The notes: generated from the letters alone by a model not told the origin. A stretch of DNA of 64,000 nucleotides from Roseateles sp049532965 (GCF_049532965.1 NZ_CP186694.1:5456001-5520000); one strand, 5' to 3'. Counted from the stretch's first letter, positions 15,467 to 24,175 are shown. Translations and numbers: made by a program.

Positions 15467-16468
15467 ATGAGCACCCCCCGCCCGGTCAACTTCCGGACGC
15501 TGGACCTGAATCTGCTCCGCGTCTTCGACGTGGTGATGGAAGAACGCCACGTCACCCGCGCCGCCCACCGGCTGGCCATCACGCAGCCCGCCGTGAGCAA
15601 CGCGCTGCGGCGGCTGCGCGAGGCGACGCACGAGGAGCTGTTCATCCCCACCTCCACCGGCGTGGACCCGACCCCGCACGCGCAGGCGCTGTGGCCGGTG
15701 GTCCGTCGAGCGCTGTCCAGCCTGCAGCAGGCGCTGGAGCCGCAGGTCTTCGACCCCCGCGCCGCCGGCAACACGGTCAGCTTCACGCTGGCCATGGCCG
15801 ACGCGACCGCGGCGCTGATCGTGCCGCAGCTGGCCCGGCGTTTCCTGGAGGAAGGCATCCACGTCGGCCTGCGCGTGGTCCCGCTCACCACCCGGGATCC
15901 GCGGGAGCTGCTGGAGCAAGGCTGGGCCGACCTGGCGATCGGCTTCTTTCCTGACCTGACCGAGCAACTGCTGGTCGAGGACGACAGCGCCGCCTTCCGC
16001 CGTGATCCGCTATATGCCAGCCGCTATGTCTGCGTGATGCGAGCCGACCATCCGCTGGCCGAGCCGGGCGCGCTGACGCTCGACGCCTATTGCGCCGCCC
16101 CGCACCTGCGGGTCAGCTTCGCGGGCCGGGCGCATGGCTTCGTCGACGACGCGCTCGCGCTGATCGGCCGCAAGCGCACCGTCGCCATGACGGTGAACAG
16201 CTTCTTCACCGGCGCGATGGCGGTGCAGCAGTCCGACCTGCTCACGGTGCTGCCGGACAGCTTCGTCCCCGCAACCGGGTTTGCCGGGCAACTGGCTTGT
16301 CGGCACCTGCCGTTCGCGCTGCGCGGCATCGATATCAGCCAGGTCTGGCACGTCCGCGCTGAGCCCGATCCCGCCCAGCGCTGGCTGCGCCAGGTGATCG
16401 GCGAGATCTCGGACGTCATTGCGGCCGGCGCGCGGGCGCTGCCGCAGTCACCGTCCGCCGGCCCCTGA
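15467..16468 (+). CDS. LysR-family transcriptional regulator
   Basis: The start at 15467 (M-S-T-P-R-P-V-N-F) gives 333 aa and places the winged HTH at residues 10-70 (L-D-L-N-L-L-R-V-F-D-V-V-M-E-E-R-H-V-T-R-A-A), as expected. The frame stays open upstream, but that part does not resemble the family. The effector domain covers about 95-310 (periplasmic-binding-like; F-T-L-A-M-A-D, D-L-A-I-G-F-F). The sequence resembles the NodD/LinR-type subgroup that senses aromatic compounds. It diverges from the 84-aa gene at 15057, its most likely target; it may also affect the ferric transporter downstream, though that has its own Fur box. Confidence 0.9.
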   Translation: MSTPRPVNFRTLDLNLLRVFDVVMEERHVTRAAHRLAITQPAVSNALRRLREATHEELFIPTSTGVDPTPHAQALWPVVRRALSSLQQALEPQVFDPRAAGNTVSFTLAMADATAALIVPQLARRFLEEGIHVGLRVVPLTTRDPRELLEQGWADLAIGFFPDLTEQLLVEDDSAAFRRDPLYASRYVCVMRADHPLAEPGALTLDAYCAAPHLRVSFAGRAHGFVDDALALIGRKRTVAMTVNSFFTGAMAVQQSDLLTVLPDSFVPATGFAGQLACRHLPFALRGIDISQVWHVRAEPDPAQRWLRQVIGEISDVIAAGARALPQSPSAGP

Positions 16469-16575
16469 CCCCCATCGTCGACTGCCGTACGGGACACGGT
16501 TATTTCTGTCAAGCGCCGCAGCTTTTGTGGCATTGCGGCCTCGCGGGCCGACCCTCTACATTGCGCCACCCTTCA

Positions 16576-16594
16576 GATGAGAAGTATTCTCATC
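16576..16594. promoter_or_regulatory. Fur box upstream of fbpA
   Basis: GATGAGAAGTATTCTCATC is a perfect 8-base inverted repeat around GTA, 19 bp in all, matching the length and the GAGAAT/ATTCTC core of Fur sites in proteobacteria. It lies 50 bp upstream of the fbpA start, where a bound Fur-Fe(II) repressor would block transcription when iron is plentiful. Confidence 0.85.
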
Positions 16595-16644
16595 GGCCCG
16601 CTACCGGTTCCGTCCACCTGGACGCATGAGAAAGAGACAAGACG

Positions 16645-17715
16645 ATGCGCCGACATGAGATTTCCCTCCGTTCCTTCACCGCGTTGCCCGCCATGACGGC
16701 GATCGCGCTGGCCGCGGCGCTGGTGCCCGCGGCCGCCCAGGCCAACGTGCCGGCCGGCGGTGAACTGACGCTCTACACGACGCGCGAAGTCGCGCTGGTG
16801 CAGCCGCTGCTGGCCGCGTTCACGGCCAAGACCGGCACGAAGGTCAACACGGTCTTCGTCAAGGACGGCCTGCTGGAGCGGGTCAAGGCGGAAGGCGCGC
16901 GCTCGCCCGCCGACCTGCTGATGACGGTGGACGTCGGCAACCTGATCGACCTGGTCGAAGGGGGCGTGACGCAGCCGCTGAAGTCGTCCGCGGTCGAGTC
17001 GGCGGTGCCGGCCAACCTGCGGGCGCCGGACGGCCAGTGGACCGCGCTGTCGGTGCGGGCGCGGGTGCTCTACGCCGACCAGGCGCTGAAGGCCGGACCG
17101 ATCCGCTACGAGGACCTGGCCGATCCGAAGTGGAAGGGCAAGGTCTGCACGCGCTCCGGCCAGCACCCGTACAACACCGCGCTGGTGGCCGCGATGATCG
17201 CGCACGATGGCGAGGCGAAGACGGAGCAGTGGCTGCGCGGCCTGAAGGCCAACCTCGGCCGCAAGCCGACCGGCGGCGACCGGGACGTGGCGCGGGACAT
17301 CCTGGGCGGCCTGTGCGACGTGGGTCTCGCCAACTCCTACTACGTCGGCCAGATGAAGTCGGCCAAGCCGGGCAGCGACGCGCGCAAGTGGGGCGACGGC
17401 ATCCAGGTGCTCAAGCCGACCTTCGCCGGACGGGACACCGGCACGCACGTGAACATCAGCGGTGCCGCCGTGGCCAGGCACGCGCCGAACAAGGCCGCGG
17501 CGCAGGCGCTGGTCGAGTTCCTGGTGTCCGAGCCCGCGCAGCAGCTGTATGCGGAGATCAATTACGAGTACCCGGTGCGTGCCGGCGTGCCGCTGGATCC
17601 GCTGATCCAGTCCGCGATCGGCCCGCTGAAGGCGGACCCGCTGCCGCTCACCGAGATCGCCCGCCACCGCAAGCAGGCCAGCCTGTTGATCGACAAGGTC
17701 GCCTTCGACCAATGA
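16645..17715 (+). CDS. fbpA: Periplasmic ferric-iron-binding protein FbpA
   Basis: The 356-aa protein has a signal peptide ending near residue 33 (A-A-A-Q-A|N-V-P-A) and the extracellular-binding-protein fold of the FbpA/AfuA family (L-T-L-Y-T-T-R-E at 41-48). The paired iron-ligand tyrosines are visible as N-S-Y232-Y233-V-G. It captures Fe3+ in the periplasm and delivers it to the permease. It is the first gene of a three-gene operon (fbpA-fbpB-fbpC) behind a Fur box, so it is expected to be induced by iron starvation. The next gene starts 4 bp after its stop. Confidence 0.92.
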   Translation: MRRHEISLRSFTALPAMTAIALAAALVPAAAQANVPAGGELTLYTTREVALVQPLLAAFTAKTGTKVNTVFVKDGLLERVKAEGARSPADLLMTVDVGNLIDLVEGGVTQPLKSSAVESAVPANLRAPDGQWTALSVRARVLYADQALKAGPIRYEDLADPKWKGKVCTRSGQHPYNTALVAAMIAHDGEAKTEQWLRGLKANLGRKPTGGDRDVARDILGGLCDVGLANSYYVGQMKSAKPGSDARKWGDGIQVLKPTFAGRDTGTHVNISGAAVARHAPNKAAAQALVEFLVSEPAQQLYAEINYEYPVRAGVPLDPLIQSAIGPLKADPLPLTEIARHRKQASLLIDKVAFDQ

Positions 17716-17719
17716 GATC

Positions 17720-19426
17720 GTGAACAGGCTCCTAGGCCGGCCGCGCGCGGTCGGCCCGCTCTGGGGAGCGACGGCCGCGGCCATCGCGCTGGGCGTGCTC
17801 GCGCCGCTGGCCGCGCTGGCGTGGACGGCGCTCGGCGCGGGCGCGGCGCATTGGTCTCACCTGATGGCGCATGTGCTGCCGCGCGCCGCCGCGCAGACGG
17901 CGATGCTGCTGGCGGGCGTCGGGCTGCTGACGGCCGTCATCGGCACGGCCTGCGCCTGGCTCGTCACGCGCGCCGAGTTCCCCGGCCGCCGCGTCCTGCA
18001 ATGGGCGCTGCTGCTGCCGCTGACGGTGCCCACGTACATCGCGGCATACAGCTACGTCGACCTGCTGCATCCGATCGGTCCGCTGCAGACCGCGCTGCGG
18101 GCGTTGCTGGGCTTCGACTCCCCGCGGGAGTTCCGGCTGCCCGATGCCCGGTCGATGGTGGGCGCGGTGCTGGTGCTGTCGGCGGTCCTCTATCCCTACG
18201 TCTACCTGAGCATGCGTGCGATGTTCTCGACGCAGCCGGCGCGGCTCATGGAAGTCGCGCGCCTGCTGGGCGAGGGACCGTGGGGCGCGTTCCGGCGCGT
18301 CGCGCTGCCGATGGCGCGGCCGGCGCTGGCCGTCGGTGTGGGCCTGGTGTTGCTGGAGGTGCTCAATGACGTTGGCGCGTCCGAGTTCCTTGGCGTGACG
18401 ACGCTGACGACCACGGTCTACACGACGTGGGTGACGCGCTCGGACCTCGGCGCCGCCTCGCAGATCGCATGCGCGATGCTGGCGCTGGTGGCGCTGGCGA
18501 TGTGGCTGGAGCGGCAAGGACGCCGGCGCCAGCATGCGGGCCATGTGCGCGCGATGCGTGCCGCGCCGAGGCAACGCCTGCGTGGCGCGCGGGCCTGGCT
18601 CGCGACGACTGCGGCGGCGCTGCCGGTGCTGATCGGTTTCGGCCTGCCGGCGGGGCACCTGGCGGTGCTCGCGTGGAAGCGCGCGGCGGAAGGGCATGGG
18701 CTCTCGCTGCAGGTGGTGTCGGGCGCGCTGAACTCGGCCGGACTCGCCCTCGGCGTGACGGCGATCGCGGTCGCCGCCGGGCTGGTCGTGGCCTGGGCCG
18801 CGCGGCCGACGAATGGCGCATCGCGTGGGCGCGCGTGGTGGCTCGGGAGCGCGGCGCTTGGCTACGCGATCCCCGGTACGGTCCTGGCGATCGGCCTGCT
18901 GCCGCCAGCGCTGGCCGTCGATGGCCGGATCGCCGGCGCCCTCGGCCTGCCGGGGCTGCCGCTGATGAGCCTGGGTGCGGTGCTCGTGGCGGCCTGCGCG
19001 ACGCGCTTCCTCGCGTTGCCGGTCGGCGGCATCGAGGCGGGCCTGGCGCGCCTGCCGGCGCCGCTGGAGCAGGTCGCGCGCAGCCTGGGCGAGACCCCGC
19101 TGGGCACGCTGCGCCGCGTTCACCTGCCGCTGCTGCGGCCAGCGCTCACGGCCAGTGCGCTGCTGGTCTTCATCGATGTGATGAAGGAACTGCCGGCCTC
19201 GCTGCTGCTGAGGCCCGCCAACTTCGAGACCCTGCCCACGCTGCTCTATGCCGAGGCCGCGCGCGGCAGCTATGAACACGGCGCGCTGGCGGCGCTGCTG
19301 ATCGTGGGCGTGGGACTGCCGGCCGTGCTGCTGCTGAGCCGCGAGCCGGCCGTGCGCGCGTCCGACGTCGAGACGACCCGCCGCGCCGGGGAAGAGGCAT
19401 TCATGCCGATGAAGGAAGCGACATGA
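17720..19426 (+). CDS. fbpB: Ferric iron ABC transporter permease FbpB
   Basis: The gene starts at GTG 17720. The 568-aa protein holds two binding-protein-dependent permease domains fused in one chain, about 12 membrane helices in all, as usual for FbpB. EAA-type loops are visible near the end of each half (E-V-A-R-L-L-G-E-G-P-W-G-A-F-R-R-V-A-L-P; Q-V-A-R-S-L-G-E-T-P-L-G-T-L-R-R-V-H-L-P), where the ATPase docks. The 3' end overlaps fbpC by 4 bp, supporting one transcript. Its substrate is inferred from FbpA and the Fur box. Confidence 0.92.
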   Translation: MNRLLGRPRAVGPLWGATAAAIALGVLAPLAALAWTALGAGAAHWSHLMAHVLPRAAAQTAMLLAGVGLLTAVIGTACAWLVTRAEFPGRRVLQWALLLPLTVPTYIAAYSYVDLLHPIGPLQTALRALLGFDSPREFRLPDARSMVGAVLVLSAVLYPYVYLSMRAMFSTQPARLMEVARLLGEGPWGAFRRVALPMARPALAVGVGLVLLEVLNDVGASEFLGVTTLTTTVYTTWVTRSDLGAASQIACAMLALVALAMWLERQGRRRQHAGHVRAMRAAPRQRLRGARAWLATTAAALPVLIGFGLPAGHLAVLAWKRAAEGHGLSLQVVSGALNSAGLALGVTAIAVAAGLVVAWAARPTNGASRGRAWWLGSAALGYAIPGTVLAIGLLPPALAVDGRIAGALGLPGLPLMSLGAVLVAACATRFLALPVGGIEAGLARLPAPLEQVARSLGETPLGTLRRVHLPLLRPALTASALLVFIDVMKELPASLLLRPANFETLPTLLYAEAARGSYEHGALAALLIVGVGLPAVLLLSREPAVRASDVETTRRAGEEAFMPMKEAT

Positions 19427-20103
19427 GGACGCTGGTCCTGGAGGACGTCCATGTCCGATATCCGGGTGCGCAGGCGCCGGTGCTGCGGGGGCTCTCGCTG
19501 ACGCTGCCGTTGGGCGGCATTGCGTGCCTGCTCGGCCCCTCGGGCTGCGGCAAGAGCACCGCGCTGCGCGCGATCGCCGGTTTCGAGCCGCTGAGCTCGG
19601 GCCGCATCGTGCTCGACGGCCGGGAGCTCTCCGGGCCGTCGGCGCACATGCCGCCAGAGCGGCGCGGCGTGGGCCTGCTGTTCCAGGAGATCGCGCTGTT
19701 CCCGCATCTGGATGCGGCGGCCAACATCGGCTTCGGACTGCGCCGCCAGACCGTTGCCGAGCGCGAACGCCGCGTGCGCGAGCTGCTGGCCATGGTGGGC
19801 CTGGACACGCTCGGATCGCGCATGCCGCATGAGCTGTCGGGCGGGCAGCAGCAGCGAGTCGCGCTGGCGCGGGCGCTGGCGCCGGCGCCGCAACTGCTGC
19901 TGCTCGACGAACCGTTCTCCAGCCTCGACGCGGCGACGCGCGACCGGCTGGCGGGCGAGGTCCGCGCGATCCTGCGTGCGGCCGGCCAGACCGCGCTGAT
20001 GGTCACGCACGACCCCGAGGAGGCCGAGGCGATGGGCGACTGGATCGGCGTGATGGCGGGCGGGCAACTGGTGGAGTGGCGGCCTTCACGGGTAGCGGCC
20101 TAG
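19423..20103 (+). CDS. fbpC: Ferric iron ABC transporter ATPase FbpC, short form
   Basis: The 226-aa ATPase has Walker A (G-P-S-G-C-G-K-S-T, near 37-45), Q-loop (L-L-F-Q-E), signature L-S-G-G-Q-Q-Q-R-V-A-L, Walker B (L-L-L-L-D-E-P-F-S-S-L-D) and the switch His (V-T-H-D). The protein ends about 25 residues after the H-loop. Typical FbpC proteins are about 350 aa and carry a C-terminal regulatory domain that binds iron or contacts a partner; that part is absent here. The stop codon is genuine and downstream DNA does not continue the family, so this is a naturally minimal ATPase or an old truncation. Confidence 0.9.
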   Translation: MRTLVLEDVHVRYPGAQAPVLRGLSLTLPLGGIACLLGPSGCGKSTALRAIAGFEPLSSGRIVLDGRELSGPSAHMPPERRGVGLLFQEIALFPHLDAAANIGFGLRRQTVAERERRVRELLAMVGLDTLGSRMPHELSGGQQQRVALARALAPAPQLLLLDEPFSSLDAATRDRLAGEVRAILRAAGQTALMVTHDPEEAEAMGDWIGVMAGGQLVEWRPSRVAA

Positions 20104-20171
20104 CCGATTCCTGCCGTTGCGCCAAACGCCGCCAGGCGGAGCATGGCGAGCTTCTCTTCGCAGGAGCTGGC

Positions 20172-21491
20172 ATGCAACGTGGAATGTCTGGTCATCACGA
20201 ACCCTCGATCGCGGGCGGCGAGCCCTGCCGTGCCTTTGTGCCGGCCCCGCTGCCGCCCGATCCGCCGCTGGTCTTCGACGCGGCGCTCCAGGAGCGGCTC
20301 AATGCTGCCCACCTCGCGCTGGGGCGGCTCGACGGCATGACGCTGCTGATGCCGGAGACCTCGGTGCTGCTCTACAGCTACGTCCGCAAGGAGGCGGTGA
20401 TGTCCTCGCGGATCGAGGGCACGCAGTCCTCCTTGTCGGACCTGTTGCTCTACGAGGCGGAGGGCGCTCCTGGCGTGCCGCTCCACGACGTGCGCGAGGT
20501 CTCGTGCTACGTCGATGCGCTCGACCACGGGCTGGCGCGGATGAGGGCGGGGCTGCCGCTGTGCACGCGCCTGATGAACGAGATGCACGCGCGGCTCATG
20601 GGCCACGGCCGCGGCGCGGGCAAGGCGCCGGGTGAAATCCGGCGCACGCAGAACTGGATCGGAGGCCGTTCACCGCGCGCGGCGTCGTTCGTGCCGCCTC
20701 CGCCGCAACGGTTGCATGGCGTCTTGTCGGACCTCGAGCGATTCCTGAACGACCAGCCCGCCCGTACACCGCCGCTGATCAAGGCGGCGCTGGCGCACCT
20801 GCAGTTCGAGACCATCCATCCCTACCTGGACGGCAATGGCCGCCTGGGGCGCTTGCTGATCCCGCTGATCCTGGTGCATGAGCGGGTGCTGCGCGAGCCC
20901 TTGCTCTACCTGTCACTCCACTTCAAGACCCATCGGGACGCCTACTACCGGTTGCTGCAGCAGGTCCGGCAGGACGGCGACTGGGAGGCATGGCTGCGGT
21001 TCTTTGCCACTGCGGTGGAGGTCGTGGCGACGCAAGCGGTGGACACGGCGATGGCCATCACAGCGCTGGGCGCCGTCGACGGCGCGCGCATCCGGTCGGC
21101 GGCAAGGGCGGACGAGCGCGCGATGCAAGTGCATCGGGCCCTGTTCGCGCGGCCGGTGGCGCGGACCGTCGACATCGCCGCCTGGTCGGGCCTGGACCCG
21201 TCCGACGTCGAACGCGGCGCCGCGGTGCTGGAGGCGATCGGCCTGCTGCGCGTCACCCGAGGCGCGGGCAACGAGCGTATCCACGTCTACGCAGGCTATC
21301 TGGAGCTGCTGGACCGGGAGCCGGAGGACGCGGTGCCCGATGCCCTCCGCGAGGTCCTCCCGGCAGCGATACCGGACGTGCTGCGTGACGATGCGCGCGC
21401 CGGCGCCGCCGGCTCAGATCAGCGCTGCGATCGCCCGACCCATCTCGGCGGTGTTGGCCGTGCCGCCGAGGTCGCGGGTCCGTGGGCCTGA
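20172..21491 (+). CDS. Fic-family AMP transferase (canonical)
   Basis: The start at 20172 is chosen for the ribosome-binding site AGGAG at 20162-20166; open frame upstream overlaps fbpC. The product is 439 aa. The N-terminal region has the Fic_N arrangement with inhibitory motif S-S-R-I-E-G (78-83), and the core loop is H216-P-Y-L-D-G-N-G-R-L-G-R, fully canonical, so it should transfer AMP (or another NMP) to protein hydroxyls. A C-terminal winged-helix region (about 325-400) follows. The last 78 bp overlap the convergent dehydrogenase gene and encode a tail beyond the usual family end. A downstream antitoxin is not visible; autoinhibition probably controls it. Confidence 0.9.
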   Translation: MQRGMSGHHEPSIAGGEPCRAFVPAPLPPDPPLVFDAALQERLNAAHLALGRLDGMTLLMPETSVLLYSYVRKEAVMSSRIEGTQSSLSDLLLYEAEGAPGVPLHDVREVSCYVDALDHGLARMRAGLPLCTRLMNEMHARLMGHGRGAGKAPGEIRRTQNWIGGRSPRAASFVPPPPQRLHGVLSDLERFLNDQPARTPPLIKAALAHLQFETIHPYLDGNGRLGRLLIPLILVHERVLREPLLYLSLHFKTHRDAYYRLLQQVRQDGDWEAWLRFFATAVEVVATQAVDTAMAITALGAVDGARIRSAARADERAMQVHRALFARPVARTVDIAAWSGLDPSDVERGAAVLEAIGLLRVTRGAGNERIHVYAGYLELLDREPEDAVPDALREVLPAAIPDVLRDDARAGAAGSDQRCDRPTHLGGVGRAAEVAGPWA

Positions 21492-22478
21492 GGCCAGCGT
21501 CTGCTCGATCGCCTTCAGGATCGCGTCGTGCGCGGCCTGCTCGCCGAGGAACTGCAACATCAGCGCGCCCGACCAGATCATCGCGACCGGGTTGGCGATG
21601 TTCTGGCCGTAGATGTCCGGCGCGGAACCGTGGACCGGCTCGAACAGCGAGGGGAAGCTGCGTTCCGGGTTGAGGTTGGCCGACGGCGCCAGGCCGATCG
21701 TGCCGGTCGTCGCGGGACCGAGGTCCGACAGGATGTCGCCGAACAGGTTGGAGGCGACCACCACGTCGAAGCGGCCCGGCTGCAGCACGAAGCGCGCGGA
21801 CAGGATGTCGATGTGCTGCTTGTCCACCGCCACCGACGGATAGCCGGCGCCCACCGCGTCGGCGCGGCCGTCCCACCACGGCATCGAGATCGCGATGCCG
21901 TTGCTCTTCGTCGCCACCGTCAGGTGCTTGCGCGGGCGGCCCTGCGCCAGCTCGAACGCGTACTTCAGCACCCGGTCCGCGCCGAAGCGCGAATAGACCG
22001 ACTCCTGGATCACGATCTCCCGGTCCGTGCCCGCGTACATCACGCCGCCGAGGTTGGTGTACTCGCCCTCGGTGTTCTCCCGCACCACCAGGTAATCGAT
22101 CTCGCCGGGCTTGCGGTTCGCGAGCGGGCAGGGCACGCCCTCGAAGAGCCGCACCGGCCGGAGGTTGATGTACTGGTCGAACTCGCGGCGGAACTTCAGC
22201 AGCGAGCCCCACAGCGACACGTGGTCGGGCACCGTCGCCGGCCAGCCGACCGCGCCGAAGAAGATCGCGTCCTGCCCCTGTAGTTGCGCCTTCCAGTCGT
22301 CCGGCATCATCTGGCCGGTCTGCTGGTAGTAGTCGCAACTGGCCCATTCGATGGGGGTGAACTCGAAGCGAAGGCCGAAGCGCTTCGCGGCGGCTTCCAG
22401 CGCGCGCAGCCCTTCCGGCATCACTTCCTTGCCGATGCCGTCGCCGGGAATCACGGCGATCTTGTACGTCTTGCTCAT
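21414..22478 (-). CDS. Tartrate/D-malate dehydrogenase-family decarboxylating enzyme
   Basis: The start at 22478 (M-S-K-T-Y-K-I-A-V-I-P-G-D-G-I-G) gives 354 aa. The family is that of isopropylmalate and isocitrate dehydrogenases, and the sequence fits the tartrate/D-malate branch (TtuC/DmlA): substrate-binding L-R-P-V-R-L-F, R-E-N-T-E-G-E-Y, catalytic K (V-A-T-K-S-N-G) and the metal-binding Asp in D-I-L-S-D-L, then G-S-A-P-D-I-Y-G-Q-N-I-A-N-P. It would oxidise and decarboxylate a 2-hydroxyacid with NAD+ and Mn2+. The gene stands alone; the exact substrate (tartrate, malate or 3-alkylmalate) is not decided. A convergent 78-bp overlap with the Fic gene is notable. Confidence 0.88.
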   Translation of the reverse strand: MSKTYKIAVIPGDGIGKEVMPEGLRALEAAAKRFGLRFEFTPIEWASCDYYQQTGQMMPDDWKAQLQGQDAIFFGAVGWPATVPDHVSLWGSLLKFRREFDQYINLRPVRLFEGVPCPLANRKPGEIDYLVVRENTEGEYTNLGGVMYAGTDREIVIQESVYSRFGADRVLKYAFELAQGRPRKHLTVATKSNGIAISMPWWDGRADAVGAGYPSVAVDKQHIDILSARFVLQPGRFDVVVASNLFGDILSDLGPATTGTIGLAPSANLNPERSFPSLFEPVHGSAPDIYGQNIANPVAMIWSGALMLQFLGEQAAHDAILKAIEQTLASGPRTRDLGGTANTAEMGRAIAALI

Positions 22479-22583
22479 GGGGGTCTTTCGATCGTGCGTT
22501 GAAGCGGGGGGCAGTATGGCGGGCCGTTCGGCGCGGCGACGTGGGCCTCGTCGCGGATCAAGCGCCATCAGATCTTGCCGGGC

Positions 22584-23666
22584 TCAGCCGCCGAGTGCCG
22601 CGTCGCGGAAGCTGTCCAAGGCCAGCTCGTAGTTCATCTCGCCCAGGAGCGCGACCAGCCGGGGGCGGTCCGCGTTCCAGGTGTCGACCACATGGCGCCA
22701 GGCGGGGGCCAGCGAGCGCGGCTCCGCTTCGTCGTCGGGGATCTCGGCCTCGATGGAGGCGGGCGGCAGGTCGGTCGGCAGCATCAGGCGCGAGGGCACG
22801 GCGGGCCGGTCCGCGTCGTCGTCGTAGAGCGCCGTGTCCGCGCTGGCGTCGATGCCTGGATCGATGCGCCAGCGGCCGTCGGGTTGCACGGCGATGCGGG
22901 GGTGCAGCCAGGGCTCGTGCGCCCGCGGGTTCAGCAGATGGCAACTGCGGTGGCGGGCGTCGACGACCAGCAGGCTGAGCACGGAGCCGCGGCCGTTGGC
23001 CAGTTCCTCGACGTAGTCGGGGTGCTCGGGCGGGCCGTCGACGTCGATGACGAAGTAGCGATCGTCGATCCACTCGCCGGAACCGTTGATCGAGCAGCCG
23101 AAGGTCAGTTCCTGCGGATAGGGCAGCAGCCGGCCGTCGAGCCAGAGCGCGGCGCCATAGGGGGCCTCGAACACGCCGCGGCCGTCGGGGAACTCCGGCA
23201 GCCGGCCGTCCTCCCACCACACGACGGCGCGGTGCAGGCGGCCTGGCGCGTCGGCGATGCGGAAGCCGGCGGTGCGCCACTCCGGCCAGGAGGTCCAGAC
23301 GCGGGCTTCGACCTGTTCGTCGAGGCCCATCGCGCGCAGGTCGCGGGTACTCGCGTGCTGCAACAGATGCTGTGCGAAGTGCCGCCACATCGCGGGGCCG
23401 AGGCTGCGGGCGATGGTCTCGGCGTCGCGCAGCCAGTCCAGCAGCAGCGGCACCACGGGGGCCTGCCGGGACCACAGCGCATGGGCGGCGACGGAGCGCG
23501 CCCAGCGGCGCTCGAGGGCTGGAAGCCCGGAGGCTTCGGGGCTTGCGGTGGCGGGCGGGGTGCCCGGCTCGGCGCCCTGGGCGGGTCGGGGGGAGCCGGC
23601 GACAGACGGCGGGAGTCCCGCCAGCGAGGGCGAGACCGGCGAGGGCGGCAAGTGGTACAGCGGCAT
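22584..23666 (-). CDS. Hypothetical protein, unknown family
   Basis: I place the start at 23666 (M-P-L-Y-H-L-P-P-S-P), giving 360 aa. The frame stays open further upstream, but that part is merely translated repeat DNA. Residues 1-50 are Pro/Ala-rich and low in complexity. The remainder looks like a folded cytosolic protein rich in Trp and acidic residues (W-W-E-D-G-R-L-P-E-F-P-D-G; D-D-R-Y-F-V-I-D-V-D-G-P-P-E-H-P-D-Y-V). No signal peptide, membrane helix or catalytic motif is recognised. Its neighbours are not functionally related. The reading frame has normal codon bias, so it is probably a real gene. Confidence 0.65.
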   Translation of the reverse strand: MPLYHLPPSPVSPSLAGLPPSVAGSPRPAQGAEPGTPPATASPEASGLPALERRWARSVAAHALWSRQAPVVPLLLDWLRDAETIARSLGPAMWRHFAQHLLQHASTRDLRAMGLDEQVEARVWTSWPEWRTAGFRIADAPGRLHRAVVWWEDGRLPEFPDGRGVFEAPYGAALWLDGRLLPYPQELTFGCSINGSGEWIDDRYFVIDVDGPPEHPDYVEELANGRGSVLSLLVVDARHRSCHLLNPRAHEPWLHPRIAVQPDGRWRIDPGIDASADTALYDDDADRPAVPSRLMLPTDLPPASIEAEIPDDEAEPRSLAPAWRHVVDTWNADRPRLVALLGEMNYELALDSFRDAALGG

Positions 23667-23840
23667 CAGATCGGGCGCACCGGAAGTGGAAGGGGCGGTG
23701 TCGCAGGGCCTGGGGCAGACGAGGTTCCTGGGCGCTGGAGGGACCGTCGCCGCCGCCGGGGACGCTCGCGCGAACGGGCGGGGCCGGGTCTTGCCCTGCG
23801 GCTGCCGCACCGGAAAAAGCTGCAAACGCGCTGCGCGCGG

Positions 23841-24175
23841 GAAGACCCTCACCCCTGCCCTCTCCCGCGAGCGGGAGAGGGAGTAAGAGGTCCGCGGGAC
23901 GAAGCCGCCACGGTCATCCCCTCTCCCCCAGAGGGGGAGAGGGCGAGGGTGAGGGGGCTCGTTGAAGGGCATCACCGTGGCATTGGAAGACCCTCACCCC
24001 TGCCCTCTCCCGCAAGCGGGAGAGGGAGTAAGAGGTCCGCGGGACGAAGCCGCCACGGTCATCCCCTCTCCCCCAGAGGGGGAGAGGGCGAGGGTGAGGG
24101 GGCTCGTTGAAGGGCATCACCGTGGCATTGGAAGACCCTCACCCCTGCCCTCTCCCGCAAGCGGGAGAGGGAGTA
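23841..24175. repeat. 145-bp tandem array of hairpin-forming intergenic repeats
   Basis: Two complete 145-bp units (23841-23985 and 23986-24130) differ at one base, and a third partial unit covers 24131-24175. Each unit holds two palindromes: CCCTCTCCCGC with GCGGGAGAGGG, and CCCCTCTCCCCC with GGGGGAGAGGGC. It is bounded by CCCTCACCC and GGGTGAGGG, so about 110 bp can fold as a cruciform, joined by a 35-bp linker. This is a REP/BIME-like dispersed element. The flanking stretches 23667-23840 and 24176-24324 show no other feature. Translation of the element gives the P-H-P-x-P-L-P type peptides seen at the false N-termini of database proteins. Confidence 0.92.

Noticed and set aside
20076..20171. 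Fic start inside fbpC
   Set aside because: No ribosome-binding site and the extra residues are not Fic-like; ATG 20172 has AGGAG at the right distance.
23667..23975. N-terminal extension of the unknown protein through the repeat array
   Set aside because: The added residues are translations of a dispersed hairpin element and would vary with repeat copy number; a start at 23666 is simpler.
23841..24175. Possible CRISPR array
   Set aside because: The units are 145 bp, contiguous and nearly identical with no unique spacers, and there are no cas genes.
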